Assembly (NCBI GenBank): GCA_902805475.1
Contig: CADCSX010000001.1
Location: 124,001 to 188,000, forward strand
DNA length: 64,000 nt
From: Entonaema liquescens
Taxonomy: Eukaryota > Ascomycota > Sordariomycetes > Xylariales > Xylariaceae
Reading direction: 5' to 3'
Of this stretch, positions 11,747 to 23,800 are shown piece after piece; the first letter of the stretch is position 1, and every line of letters starts with the position of its first letter. The translations under genes and the position numbers were made by a program. A model generated the notes under the pieces. It ran no database searches. It saw nothing but the letters and a program-made list of their open reading frames with translations, and was not told the origin of the DNA.

Positions 11747-13344
11747 ATGGAGTCTTCCAATCCACAAGAGATTGTCGCATGGGATCTTCTTCAAAAGCTT
11801 GACCATGTCAAGCATGATCGGTTTGCCTGGCTTCTCGACGTACGCCAGCAATTCATTAGCAGATGGGAGACTTCGAGGGAGCAGTACCAAAGCTGGCGTG
11901 CAGAGGTTGATAATGCAGTTAAGGAACTATCAGCCCAAGGAAATGTGCAAGGTGCCCAGTGGATACTTGCAAAGCTCCTCGAAGATCCCTTCGTTTATAA
12001 TCCTGCTGAGTTTCAGATGACCATTCCTACCGGCCATGGCACAGAGGTATTCAGCATAAAGGGATCTCCAAACATACAATCTGCATCAAAGTCGGCTCGC
12101 TCCACGGCTATGCTATCAGAGAGTACCGTTACTGATCTGCAACATCCCCAATATCAGCCCTTTGAGTTGCTTCCTTCTACACGACCCTGCCCGACCCGTG
12201 ATATCCAAAAGCCCCAATCCGAAGATGGTAACGGCGCTTCAACACTCTCGCTTGCAGGGCCAGCCCATATCGAGTTCAATACTGAAGAGATCCGAGATCT
12301 CAGCTGCATATCTCTGGAACAAGCCAGGCAACAGAAATTATGGATTTGTTTGGCCCAGTCTGGGTTGTCTTTTTGCATCGAATGCCCCTGTCCCGCGATG
12401 GTAGGACAATCTTTGAGTCCGAATCTAAATATGAAGGGAACCATATATGAACCTATCCCACGCCATTTCCATAATGACCCACTATCTTTGAATTGTGCTC
12501 TCCATCACTTCGAGACTATCCACTTTGAGACTTTCTCCCGAGGTGCGAAGAGCATGGTATTGGAATATGGGAAAAGAGGTGAGTAAAGTCACACTATAGT
12601 GACGTACATACACTCAACTGCATAGTCCATCCAGCAACCCGAGATGATGGGAAATATCTAAGTAAATGGGAGGTCTCTAGACACAATCTATCTGTCAAGA
12701 TGTGGTATGACCAACTTGTTCTAAGCTGGGAGGAGATGCGAGAACAGTATTCATCAAGAAAACCCCTTGGATACCAACCAGTCATACCCATTATCAAGCG
12801 GTACATTGACAGAAACAATGTTGAGAGCCCTCTCATTACTCAGCCCACATCTAGGCGGACCACGACTGCGCAGAAATGGGCATTCTTCTGCAGTCACCGA
12901 GCTTGCGCGCTCCCATGCCTCGATGAACCTTTTCTAGGTGACAAAATCATCCGGCATTTCCAGGCGCACGGTCTCGACTTGGATGTTTCGGACATTTACA
13001 CCTTGTTTAGTTTCAAAGGCATGTATAACCGGATTTGATTTTAAAGCAACCTCGTTAACTCCATTGGTACAGTTATCTATGACGGTCAAAAATCAAAGCA
13101 TGCCGGCGTCGACACTAAGGACACTCATAGACCATACAAGAAAAGGAAGCGCGGCGGTAAAAATAATAACGGGCTTTCGAATATCGAAGTAAGGAAGCTA
13201 TACGAAACCTCTTCATATCGCAACTCTACGGCTCTCCAATTAGGGAATGAACTAGAAAGGCGGAACATAGAATACCACCCTAAAATTAACGGGAGATGCC
13301 GTGCATACCTGCTATTACGAGACGATCATCGTCAGCGTCGTTAG
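11747..13344 (+). CDS. Uncharacterised basic, probably nuclear protein
   Basis: Three exons (11747-12578, 12635-13009, 13073-13344) join in phase through introns beginning GTGAGT and GTTTCA, giving about 492 residues. The ATG at 11747 is chosen because the open frame further upstream lacks another ATG. Residues 1-100 are helical and charged. The middle has Cys/His-containing segments (FCIECPCPAM; later FCSHRACALPCL followed by RHFQAHGLDL) that could bind zinc but match no family I know. The last exon carries a strongly basic nuclear-localisation-like run (RPYKKRKRGGKNNN), then a short helical domain that looks like a small DNA-binding or protein-binding fold, and ends RQRR. No signal peptide or membrane segment is present. 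Function is unknown. Loss of phase in any one exon would be obvious, so the model is fairly secure. Confidence 0.65.
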
Positions 13345-13618
13345 ATTTACGCATTGGGCAATCAGAGCAAAAGATACGATCGGCTCCTTAAGTATCTACC
13401 TAACTATGAGTTGTCTTTTACATGAAATTGCGTTGCAATAAGAGCCATATTTAGTTCAGTTTAGGTTTGGATATTTACTTAAAAACCATGGAAGTGTTAA
13501 GATTATTATCCGAACTAGCTCTTGACTGTAAAGTGCAAAAGAGTGAATTTCAAGAATCAATTATGCAAATCAATGTCCTTGCTGCATCCCAGACATGCAG
13601 GCACCGTGATCCGGAATG
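13345..13618. other. Short intergenic stretch left of a transposable element
   Basis: An open frame from 13467 reads for about 50 codons and then into the inverted repeat of the adjacent element. It shows no recognisable motif. It could be the truncated edge of an older gene interrupted by the insertion, but nothing supports this directly. Confidence 0.3.
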
Positions 13619-14377
13619 TAAGGTAGATCACCCATCTACGAGCCTACCCCTGAACGAGCCACGATTTCCCATACAAAATCGCCAAAACACTATATTTTTA
13701 TTTAATTTTAAAAACCCATCAACGTAATAATATAAATTTAAAATAATTAATACCTTTTAATATTTTATAATATTTAATAAAATATATATTTTTAAACGTT
13801 TTATTAACGTATAACATTTTTACATATAAATTATTAATAAATTTATTAAAAATTAATATTTTTAATAATTTTTCGAATATTTATTATATAAAAATATAAA
13901 AAATATATTTAAATAAAGAAAAATCCAAATTAATTAAAACAATTAAAATATTACGTAATATAATTTTTTTTATTTATTTATATAATATTTTATTATATTA
14001 ATATTTTAATTTAATTAAAATAATTATATTATGTAATAATATTAATTTATATTAAATAAAAAAAATTTAAATAATCGAAATTTATTTTTTTTTAATTTTA
14101 ATTAAATTTTTAATTATTTAATTATTTAATTTTAAAATTTATATAAAATATTAAATTATTTTAAAAAAATTTAAATATTTTATATTTTTTTAAATATTAA
14201 TAAATTATTTTTTTTTAAAATATATATAATTATAATTTTAAAATATAATTTTAAATTAACTTTCCTATTTTTAATACCTATTTTATTTAATTAATTATAA
14301 ATATGCTATTTTAGCGATTTTGTATGGGAAATCGTGGCTCGTTCAGGGGTAGGCTCGTAGATGGGTGATCTACCTTA
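13619..14377. mobile_element. TA-flanked inverted-repeat element (Tc1/mariner-type MITE), AT-only interior
   Basis: Inverted repeats of 62 bp at 13621-13682 and 14314-14375 are perfectly complementary. The outer ends read AGGTAGATCACCC. Both ends are flanked by TA (13619-13620 and 14376-14377), the target duplication of Tc1/mariner/pogo elements. The 755-bp element has no coding capacity. Its interior (about 13690-14310) is almost pure A/T, and most remaining C/G are in CpG, as expected when RIP converts CpA to TpA. It is therefore non-autonomous, moved or once moved by a transposase encoded elsewhere. Confidence 0.9.
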
Positions 14378-14642
14378 AGCACCTTGTTGATTCACGGAGC
14401 CCAAGCTCACGCTAAGACGATATGCGCACTGACGTTTAGACATAATTGAGCCACTGGGACCATACGAATTGCAGCTATCACCTCCGGAATGGTATCAAGT
14501 CAGTCAATCACCTCTGCAAATCAGGGCCCGGCGTGAGCTTGGTTAGGTATTTGAACATATACTAGGTAGGTATGTATATTGAATATTAAAACCTGACTTC
14601 ACGTCGTTTACCTAGGTACCTAAGGTCCTACAAGTCATATTC
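14378..14642. other. Intergenic, 3' flank of secreted-protein gene
   Basis: Non-coding. A 12-bp inverted pair, CCAAGCTCACGC near 14404 and GCGTGAGCTTGG near 14533, lies here, followed by AGGTAGGTA and CCTAGGTACC motifs. The pair is too short to call an element. Confidence 0.35.
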
Positions 14643-15310
14643 TTAATCGGACAGACCTGGAAATCCAGCTCTCAAGAAGCCGGTAAACTCTCTGTCCGAG
14701 AGCTTTGCAGATGTGTCTGTTAAAAGGCGAACTCGGTAGTGTTGAGACTTTTCGTCAAGCAGGTAGGCCCACGTCGTGAAGTTGTTCCACCCCAAGAACG
14801 TTCCCTCTTGTCGTGTGCCGTTCGGGTAGTAATGCCAGTGAGGTTCGATGGGAGCTCCCCTCGCCACACTCTTTACGAAGATCAACCCGTCATACTGGTG
14901 GTAGATGTATTCCGAAATGCTGAGAGGCTGGAATTGGCCGTCTACACTTATGGCTAACATCTCTGCACTACCAAACGCCTGACACTGAATTTGAGGAACT
15001 GCTGCGTCCTTAACGCTAGTTATGCCCAACTATTTCATATGGTTAGTCTCGAGCGTAAACTGAAGATGGGAAAAGGATTCCGTACCCATGCAGAGGCAAT
15101 TGCGACATCAGAGATACTGGTGCCAAGAGCTTTGTGGCCGTCAATTTCCTTGCCTGTCGAGTCGGCGAAGATGTTGAATGGCCCGGCAACGCTGCTCATC
15201 TGGCGAAAGAAAGGCCAGTTGCTACAAGTGTTCTCCTTAGGAACGACAGTGACGTTGGGGATAGCACTGACAGCGGTGGCTACCGCGAGCGTTAGGAGCG
15301 AAGACTTCAT
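14643..15310 (-). CDS. Small secreted protein, candidate effector
   Basis: Exon 15310-15086 and exon 15029-14643 join in phase across a 56-nt intron (GTACGG...AATAG) with a perfect branch point GACTAAC. The product is about 203 residues. It starts with a classic signal peptide (MKSSLLTLAVATAVSAIP, cleavage likely after SA). The mature part has Cys at ENTCSNW and QIQCQAF, which may form a disulfide, and several possible N-glycosylation sites (NVT, NGT, NFT). The C-terminal half is rich in aromatic and beta-forming residues (EPHWHYYPNGT). No enzyme motif is visible. Size, secretion signal and a position between two transposable elements fit a candidate effector or surface protein, but function is unknown. 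Confidence 0.75.
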
Positions 15311-16351
15311 TGTGAACGAGAGTGAGCTTTAACCCTAATCGTTGAATTGGGCAAGTGGGATGTCGTCGTAATTTAGAAGAGACTCCATCATGAAGGCGCC
15401 GGACCACACCGTCTCTTTATAGGTAAATTATTGAGGTCTGGTGAGATTCTGAACGTCGCTTTTGGCCTAACGCGAACCGCGAGATTCCACACTTAGCCAC
15501 CGACTAAACCCCAAGGAGATGCCGTACTGGGTGAAGCCTAGGACTATATTTCAAATTGGCCCTGTAACGTTGGTTCTACGCCAAGCACTGACACGAAAAC
15601 GCGCGCATTGTTCGATGGTCCATCGGTCCACCTGTAAGCGACGTGGAAATTACCTAGTCTGCTAATGCGGCACAGTTAGTTCAGCCCTGTTCAGCCCAGG
15701 GACTGCTATGGTCTAGATATGCCTAGACGACAGATCTCGCCTTCGCTATTACCAAGAAAGCGGAATTAGGCCGCATGACTCTTATTTGGATATTAACCAC
15801 GACTCCCAACATCTCGGCCTGATTTCTTCGTCTATACCAGTGTCTATGCAACTATAGTCAATACACTGACTCTATCGTACGGTTTATACCTATACTACCC
15901 TTATTATACCCGGCCGTGCCCTAGTTACTAGTAGTGTTAGCGTCAAAATGTTCATGCAAAATACACCTTAGACTATTGAAAGGAATGACTCTTTTAAGAC
16001 GTTCATAACTTATGATTGATGTATAAGTGAAGGTATTATCCAAGCTAAGACCGAGCTTTCGGGCCTTGATTCCGGGCTCTTTAACTATACCTAGGGCATA
16101 TATTATACTCGAGTCAAAGGTGTATCTTCAGGACCGTTTCAGTGGCAATATCACTACAAACTTATGATGAGCCAGAACTTAGAAACTGTACTAACTAGAA
16201 ATGAATTACCGGTCACTCTTAAATTACTGATATGAGTACCTAGTCTTCTAGTAGGATTTCGAGTGACGCTTCTGAAGGTGGTATTAATTTCACTTATAAC
16301 ATCATACAACAAATTGAAACCCCGTTCTTCTATATATAGCTCGGTTTTTAT
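15311..16351. other. 1-kb intergenic region without a gene
   Basis: This is the promoter side of the secreted-protein gene. No open frame of note, RNA gene or repeat is recognised before the inverted-repeat element that starts at 16354. Base composition is mildly AT-rich. Confidence 0.4.
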
Positions 16352-16667
16352 TATTAGTGCTATCTACACAAGTTCGACGTAGCACCCCTAAGGAGGTGCT
16401 ACGCATTAATTAAAAAAACGGGCAATAATTAAGAATAGCGTACCAAACTTTAAATACTAATAAGAAGTTATTCCAACCCTTACTAATTCTAAAAAAGGAA
16501 AAAGAATAATGAAATTTTATGAAATATCATAAGATATATTAAAATACGTGGGAAATACGCTTATTCGGAAGTATTTCGGTTAAATCCCGAATCTTGCCCG
16601 TTTCCTTAATCAATGCGCAACACCCCCTTAGGAGTGCTACGTCGAACTTGTGTAGACAGCACTAATA
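16352..16667. mobile_element. 312-bp MITE with 72-bp terminal inverted repeats
   Basis: Left arm 16354-16425 and right arm 16594-16665 are inverted copies starting TTAGTGCT. They differ at only about eight positions, all of them transitions (A/G or C/T), the kind RIP produces. TA lies at both outer edges (16352-16353 and 16666-16667). Each arm carries its own inner palindrome, intact on the left as GTAGCACC...GGTGCTAC (about 16379-16402) and slightly mutated on the right, so each can fold into a hairpin. The centre is AT-rich and non-coding. Its sequence is unrelated to the element at 13.6 kb, so a second family is represented. Confidence 0.85.
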
Positions 16668-17576
16668 ATTGCATCCTTTGGGTGTTCATGGGTTATACTA
16701 TTCCGCTATCACTACCTAGGTTAGTAGAGTTGACTCAATGCAGGGTCGGGTCGTACATATGATTACCTAGTCAAAGTAGGTGTAAGTAAGTACCTAAGCC
16801 TTTGATTTAAAATGGATATAAAGCGCTTTTCGGAATGTGATTCTGGTTCTCGTAATCGCTTCTCTTTACTTTTTACTCGGATGCAATAAGTTTAAGTCAG
16901 CCAGCTAAACGCTGCTGATATGGCTCGTACTTATCTTGGTCTATGCCTTCTTAATAAATACCTAACAAGCAGGCTCCTATTGAGTTATACCTTTGGAGCT
17001 GCTGAGGTCCATGATGTAAAAAAATATACTTTCGCAACTTTCTTATAGAGTTGCGATTACTTAAACGAACGGGATAGGAGCATATACCTAAGTACCTAAT
17101 ACTGAGTTCGTGGAAGAATAAAATACCGTCACTCATGAGTATTGCACGTAACTAGCATCATTTCGAACAATGTAAGAACTTAGTTAGTCTAGTTAGAAAT
17201 ATTGCTGAAACAAGATACCTGTTCGGAAAGAGGGGATTTTATTTAATTTATTTTGAATTCGTATTAGTTAAATCGAGGAGGTATAGTGTTAGTTCGTCAT
17301 GTTGTTGTATGTGTAAAGTGTTACTGTTACCATTTAGGAGGGAGTGACGTGACCAGGAAAGCGTGGTAAATGTGGCAGTTCCTGTGGCTGCTTTCACTGG
17401 CCATCAAGGTTCAAGCTTGACGCGGTAGGTACAATATAGTGGGATATTACTGGATCCCATTACTAAACAAAAAAAAACCTACCAACTTCAACACTCTTGG
17501 ATAATCCAAGCTGCTTGGTTCAGAATAACTCAATTGGTGTTTCTCTACTTCCCTATAGTAGAGTTTAGATTCGGAA
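16668..17576. other. Intergenic upstream of M20 peptidase
   Basis: No gene is supported. A 61-codon minus-strand frame (16951-17136) has no features. The last 150 bp before 17577 probably hold the peptidase promoter and leader. Confidence 0.4.
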
Positions 17577-18880
17577 ATGAGGGTCTCTCTTCCGGTCTTG
17601 CTCCTTGGTAGTTCCCAAGTCCTGGGACTCGAGCTTCAAAAGCCTATGAAAGCAGCTCAATCTACAAGCTCGGTTATCTCGTCCGCTTCCAATTCCAATG
17701 CGCCAACCTATCGTGACGATCTAGTCTCCCTACATAAATCTCTCGTAGAGATCTCTTCTATTTCGAGCAACGAGAATGAGGTCGGGAATTTCTTGGTTGA
17801 TTACCTCTCGGCGCGCGACTTCGTCGTTCAGCTTGAATTTCTCCCTGCAACCAACGCTTCTAATCCTGGCAAGCCCCGCTTCAACGTCCTCGCCTGGCTG
17901 GGACCCAACCGACACCCGTCCCCGAAGGTGCTTGTCTCTAGCCATATCGATACTGTTCCGCCCTTTATTCCCTACTCGCGAACCGACGGGGACCTCACTA
18001 CCGACACCGTGATCGCTGGTCGAGGCAGCGTAGACGCGAAAGGTAGCGTGGCCGCGCAGGTTACCGCTCTTTTGTCTTTGCTCGAATCCGGTCGTATTGC
18101 AGGCGAGGAAGACTCTATTATGCTTTTATTTGTGGTTGGAGAGGAGACCTCAGGCGACGGGATGCGTTTCTTCTCAGAAACGCGTAGCCAACTAGACCCT
18201 CCTCCTAATTTTAAGGCGGCTATCTTTGGTGAACCCACTGAAGGCCGTCTTGTCTGCGGACACAAGGGTATCTTTCATTGCAATATCACAGTAACAGGCC
18301 ACGCAGGCCATAGTGGATATCCGTGGTTAGGTAAGAGTGCGACAGAGGTACTAGCGCGCGGTTTGGTACGTGTTTCGGATACGGACTTGGGTAGCAGTGA
18401 AGAGTTTGGTAATACAACTGTAAATATTGGCTTATTTGAAGGTGGTGTCGCTGCAAATGTGATCGCGGAGAGAGCGACGGCCCGGGTTGCGGTCCGTGTG
18501 GCCGTCGGTCCCGAGATTGGAGGTGAGAAGATCGTGGTCCAGCGACTACAGGATGCCATGCGCAGTGTAGACGAGGAGGCCTTTAATTTCGACTGTAGTA
18601 GTGGCTATGGTGTCGTCAAGTGCGATTGCGACGTTGAGGGTAAGCTGCGGCAGTTATCAACTATGGCGATAGGAATTGGCTAACTCTTATAGGCTTCGAG
18701 ACCACCACTGTTAACTATGGGACGGATGTACATCACCTAGCGGGTAACCATACCCGTTATTTGTACGGACCCGGAACAATTTTTGTGGCTCACGGGCCCG
18801 ATGAGGCGATCAAGCTCGGGGATTTAGAAACGGCGGTGGAAGATTATAAGAAGCTCATCCTGCATGCTCTGGAGAGCTAG
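17577..18880 (+). CDS. Secreted M20-family metallopeptidase
   Basis: Exons 17577-18639 and 18693-18880 join in phase through a 53-nt intron with a CTAAC branch point, giving about 416 residues. A signal peptide (MRVSLPVLLLGSSQVLG) opens the protein. The M20 metal site is present: SSHIDTVPP (first His and flanking catalytic Asp), GRGSVDAKGS (bridging Asp), GEETSGDGM (catalytic Glu and metal Glu), FGEPTE and, in the final exon, VAHGPDEAIK (last His). The dimerisation domain begins near GHAGHSGYP. The family hydrolyses C-terminal or N-acyl amino-acid bonds. With a secretion signal, an extracellular or vacuolar carboxypeptidase is most likely; an acetylornithine-deacetylase-like activity cannot be excluded from sequence alone. 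Confidence 0.9.
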
Positions 18881-19088
18881 GCGGTTTGTGTCTGGGATTG
18901 AGGGACTTGAGCACAGCTCTTCTAATTCGTTCATGTCCGCTAATTCGTACAACATCATAGGATGGCCAACAAAGGAGATACCCTGCACTGAACCCTTAAG
19001 GCTATAATTCTCAACCGCAGAAAAGCCGGTCTAATTGTCTCTTGATGGTATTCTTCGGTGCTAATGCTTATATTTGAACTGCCCTGGA

Positions 19089-20324
19089 TCATCTTTCGGG
19101 TATGATGTCTTTGAAGTCAAAGGTTCCATCTGCTCCCTTTACGACAACACCGCGCTCCGTAACCACGGCGTCGATTAACTCTGCTGGCGTGACGTCGAAT
19201 GCTGGATTCCATACGCCAATCTCTTGATGCGCGGTCGCCACGCGCTCTGTACGACTAACGTCTACCTTTCCGTCTTTCCCTACTACGGCGCCGGTTATTT
19301 GTGTCAACTCCTCCGGCTTCCGCTCCTCAATCTTGATTCCCGCGCCCGTCTCTGTTTGCAAGTCGATACTGGTCGTCGGCGCAGCCACGATAAATTTCAA
19401 GTCATGATACTTGGCGAGGACAGCAAGGCTATAAGTCCCTACCTTATTGGCAGTGTCTCCGTTGCGTACTACTCGATCTGCTCCCACAATGACAGCGGCG
19501 ATATTGTTCTCGGCTTTTTTGGTAGCAAACAGGGCCCCGGCCATCGAATCTGTGATTAATGTGGAGGGAATTCCATCGTATACCAGCTCGAATGCAGTCA
19601 GCCTACTTCCTTGGTTGTATGGTCGAGTCTCGGTACAGAAAGCATGGTGTAGATGACCGCCCGAGTATAAAGAACGAATTATACCGAGCGCTGTCCCGTG
19701 ACCCGAGGTGGCGAGTGATCCGGTATTGCAATGTGTGAGGACTGAGACTTTGCCATCGGAAGACTTCGTCGGCGCATTCTCGAGCAACCATTTACTGCCG
19801 TGTTCGCCAATCGAGAGGTTGGTTTCGGTATCCTTACGGAAGATTTCCTCCGCAGCGGTTATATAAGCGTTGATAATCGCGTCACGCCCCGTCGCATCAT
19901 TCTCCTTGCCGACAACATTTACGGACCGGATCGTGTTCTTAAGGTGGGTAATCGCATTGCTGAGATCTACAGCTGTCGGGCGCGACTGCTTTAGGTAATC
20001 TAGGCGCGAGTCGATGTAGGATATCGTCTCATGTGTAGTCGAGGCCTCTATAAGCGGTTTAGTTGTTGGTCATCGTCGACTGCTGTGGATTGAGCAGGGC
20101 GATGAGGGATACATACTGCAACTTCCGTTGTGTAATTCGACTCCGTGTGCCAGTGCTGCTACAATTGCAATAGCGGGGGCTCCTCTAACTCTCATGGATT
20201 TTATGCTGTCGAATGCTTCTTCGCTAGTCGAGACTTCATCGTATTGGTGCTCGTGGGGTAATTTAAGCTGGTCGAGGACTTCTAATTTACCGCGCGAGTA
20301 TCGAATAGCTTGGAGACCTGACAT
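19089..20324 (-). CDS. MRI1: Methylthioribose-1-phosphate isomerase
   Basis: Exons 20324-20117 and 20047-19089 join in phase across a 69-nt intron (GTATGT...TTATAG), giving about 388 residues, the usual length. The protein isomerises 5-methylthioribose-1-phosphate to methylthioribulose-1-phosphate in the cytosolic methionine-salvage pathway. Family signatures are present: MRVRGAPAIAIVAALAHGVE near the N-terminus, VLTHCNTGSLATSGHGTALG with the catalytic Cys, ETRPYNQGSRLTAFEL, TDSMAGALF with the catalytic Asp, and IVGADRVVRNGDTANKVGTY. It is eIF2B-alpha-like in fold, but the catalytic Cys and Asp mark it as the isomerase. It is divergent from TRS130 across 575 bp. Confidence 0.97.
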
Positions 20325-20899
20325 ATTTCTCTATCTAAAGGTGAGTATTTCTCGGAATGAATTGAAGAATATTTCTAAACTATATCTATGGGCAAGATTA
20401 TATAAGTGTACTAGGGAGGGTTCTAACATAGATTTAAAAATTAAAAAAAAAATAGTAATAGAAATCACTAGGAAATTTCGCCATCGTGATTAGATGCTCC
20501 CGCATCGCAACCATATGGCGAAATATTTCCTCCAAATTCTGCCGGACCCCGCCATGTACAACGAGAATTGTATATTTAATATCAGCCAATCATGAGACAC
20601 CGTGGCTGTCACCGCTCTCGGCCATGTTTCCCCCTGGACCTTGTAATGCGTTAGCGCCGTGCTAGACCTTAGATGATATGTACCTACGTTGCTATCGATA
20701 TGGCGACTTGGTGATCTCGCGACGGCCTCAACATTAAACCATTAATACAAAGTTAAAACATAGACAAATACATAGACCACCGTTCACACCTTACAACACT
20801 TACTTAACATATCACTTTTTCCTCAGCACGTATAATACGCCGGCAATACCATTGACCCTCTAGCCATGAAATAAAGAACGATTCTTAAAGCTGTTCGTC
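20325..20899. promoter_or_regulatory. Divergent promoter region between MRI1 and TRS130
   Basis: This 575-bp non-coding spacer lies between two start codons pointing away from each other. No open frame, repeat or RNA gene is supported. A short A/T-rich block lies around 20,430-20,460. Confidence 0.5.
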
Positions 20900-23800
20900 A
20901 TGGAACAGCCATTCTCTACTTCCAAAGTCACAGGTGCTTTCGGACATGACCCCTAAAGCTATGCGTCGACCTTGCTGATTTTCTTACAGTCGAATACTTC
21001 GACCCACATGATGTATTTAAACTCCTCGCGCCTGGGCTAGTACCGAGACTTCCTTTGCGTAACCTACATTGGCAATCCCATGCTGGGCCCCTTCGTTCTA
21101 TCGATACCTTACACGTCGACCTTGTTCCAGCCAGTGATAAGAACTCCATTACTTCGCCTCTTTCCTCCCCGCCTCCTTCTCAGCAGCTAGATAGCATCGC
21201 TACCCGTGATGATGGCTTTCAGACTCAGATCGGAGCGACATCATCCTCCGATGCTGTCGACCAAACTGCGAATCGGAACAGTACGCCCATGCGGCGACAT
21301 CAGATACCTGGATTAAGGAGTACGCCTTATTTAAAGGTGTTTTTAGTACGATGTGATGATAATGATTCCTATAAGGGACATGTGAGACAAGAGATACGTG
21401 ATTGGATTAAAACGAATACTCCTTCCTCTGGCTCCAAGAAGAATACGGCGGAGAACCATGATGCCTTCGAATGGCTGATTGTCCACGTCGTCATACCAAA
21501 TACAGTTGCTGCGACCCAGCCCCGCGACTCGGGGTCGGCATCTGAGAAGAGCTCCGCCGCATCTAGATGGAGACCTGGGTCGAGTCCCCTTCTTGAAAAG
21601 ATGAGGTCTGATTTTAACACTACTAGCAAAGGGACGGTGGATCGGATCGCCCAAATTCGTATAGGTGTCAATGATGTCCCATACGATCTGCTTCCACGGG
21701 TGGTGCCTGCTGTACCTACCGGTTATACCGAGACGGAACAAGAGACGGAGAATTCCTGGACGGATCTCGTGTCTAAGTTCCGCAGTCTCATTCTATCCAG
21801 TTTTGACCTACGCGTCAGCCAGTACGAGGAGGATATCAGGGAGAAGGACGCGCAAAGGACTTTACCCGGATGGAACTTTTGTACATTCTTCATCCTCAAG
21901 GAGGGGTTAGCTCGAGGCTTCGAAAGCGTAGGTTTGGTGGAGGATGCGTTAGTGGGATATGATGAGTTAAGCGTGGGGCTTGACATGATTGTCAAGGACC
22001 AAGCGTCGACCGGCTCTAGCTCTGCCACAAATGCTCTCTTAGGGTACACAGAGGAACTGAAGCAGATCGCCCTCAAGGCTAGGGCAGCGATCGCTGGGGC
22101 CGACTATGAGGAGGAAGACGAGCTAGTTGATCTACAGTCGTCTCAGGCCGAAGCCACTCAGCCGAAGGATGCATACGATGAAATTCCCATCAGCTCTACC
22201 AAGAAGCCGTATCGTGATATGATCGTCGCCAATAATGTGTCGGTTTTCGACTTTAGATGTTACATCTTTGCAAGGCAAATTGCTCTACTACTTCGGCTTG
22301 GAAATGCCTGGTCAACGAGGGAAGAACTTTTGGCGAAACTCAAGGAACAACAAGAGTCGGTTTTACATGGTGTCGCGCCTCGAGCACCCCCTCCCAAACA
22401 AAAGGAAAATGAGCATGAAGACTTAACCATGCTTGCTGAGATCTGCCGACGGACGCTGGAATTCATCCCAACACTTTCACAGGTTATGCGAAATGATGTT
22501 TTTGCTGCACTATCGGACATGACAAAGGAGGGCGGAGATGAAGAAGCAGCAATAACCCAACCCGACCCCCTAGTGTCTGAGGTGGTTGATAATCTGGTGG
22601 CTTCTTTTGCATTTTCAATTGCGCAACAAATCCTGGCTCAGACATCTACTAAAGCTTTGCCAATACCTACCTCTGCTTTGGCTTCTCCGGATTCTCACGA
22701 GCCAAAGTCTGCCATACCTGAGCCCAAGACAATGATGCATCCAGCCAGAAATTCATCCTTAGTTATACGGACTAGCGGTACGGCTAATGTAGGCCGTCCA
22801 CCTCCAAGTCCAAATATTTTCGCTGTACATGATACTGTTGGCGAGCATGGTCAATCCTCATTTCTCAAAGCTGGGCTAGAAGAGCTTGCTGCTCGGAGAG
22901 CGGAGCTTTATATTCTATCTAGAAATATTCTTGCTGAATGCGGGAAGAAACGGGGGTGGAACGACGGCTGGGCTGACGTTCCAGTAATAGGGCAGACGAG
23001 CATGGTTGAAATGGTTGATATTGGTCTTAACGATGATAATGACGGCGATGACAAGTCTGTAGCAGAGGATAAGGATGCCTTGGCCAATAGAGAAGTTGTT
23101 GTATCGCTTTCGGGTATCGATAGTAAGCTTCTCAGGACGGCTCTCAACACTAGTGACGACTTCTATCGCCTTTATGAGACACTCACCGACAAAGCCTTAC
23201 GACATTACACCGTCGCTGATCATCATCACTCGGTGCAGACGAGCATGGCAGATATCGCGGTACTAAAGTACTATCTTGGTGACTACGGCTCGGCTTCTTC
23301 TTACTTTTGGAGGACTACCCCCTTTTTCGGCGAAAGTGGCTGGAGCCTTCTTGAGCTATCTATGTTAGTTATGTACTCGGAAAGCCTGAAGCAACTCCAG
23401 CGGAAAGACGAATATGTCAAGGTCATGTTGAAGCTTTTGACAAAAGCCGCCGCCGCCGAGCGAGATCGCCAGGTAGAGAAGTCAGGATTTCGAAGAGGAA
23501 AGATAGATGATGTTGAATATCCCGATAGCGAGGTGATTAAAGGACTATTAGACGACCTGCTTGCAGCAACGAAGACCTTATCGAACGAATTACAAATATC
23601 ACTTTCCAGCTTCTTTTCAGTTGTGGAAGTCGATGGCCCCCCTGAATACCACCAAGGCCACGACAGCATTTCCCTCAACCTCAAGATGATGAGCCTGCTA
23701 ATTGATGACTTTGAAGTTGATTCGGCAAAGGTACGCGTTGTTAGCCCGACTGGGAAGTCGTCAAAAGAAATACGGTTTGAACTCGTGCAACCAGTAGTGA

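Noticed and set aside
14403..14545. 12-bp inverted pair CCAAGCTCACGC / GCGTGAGCTTGG as ends of another element
   Set aside because: Too short, without target duplication or extended similarity between the arms.
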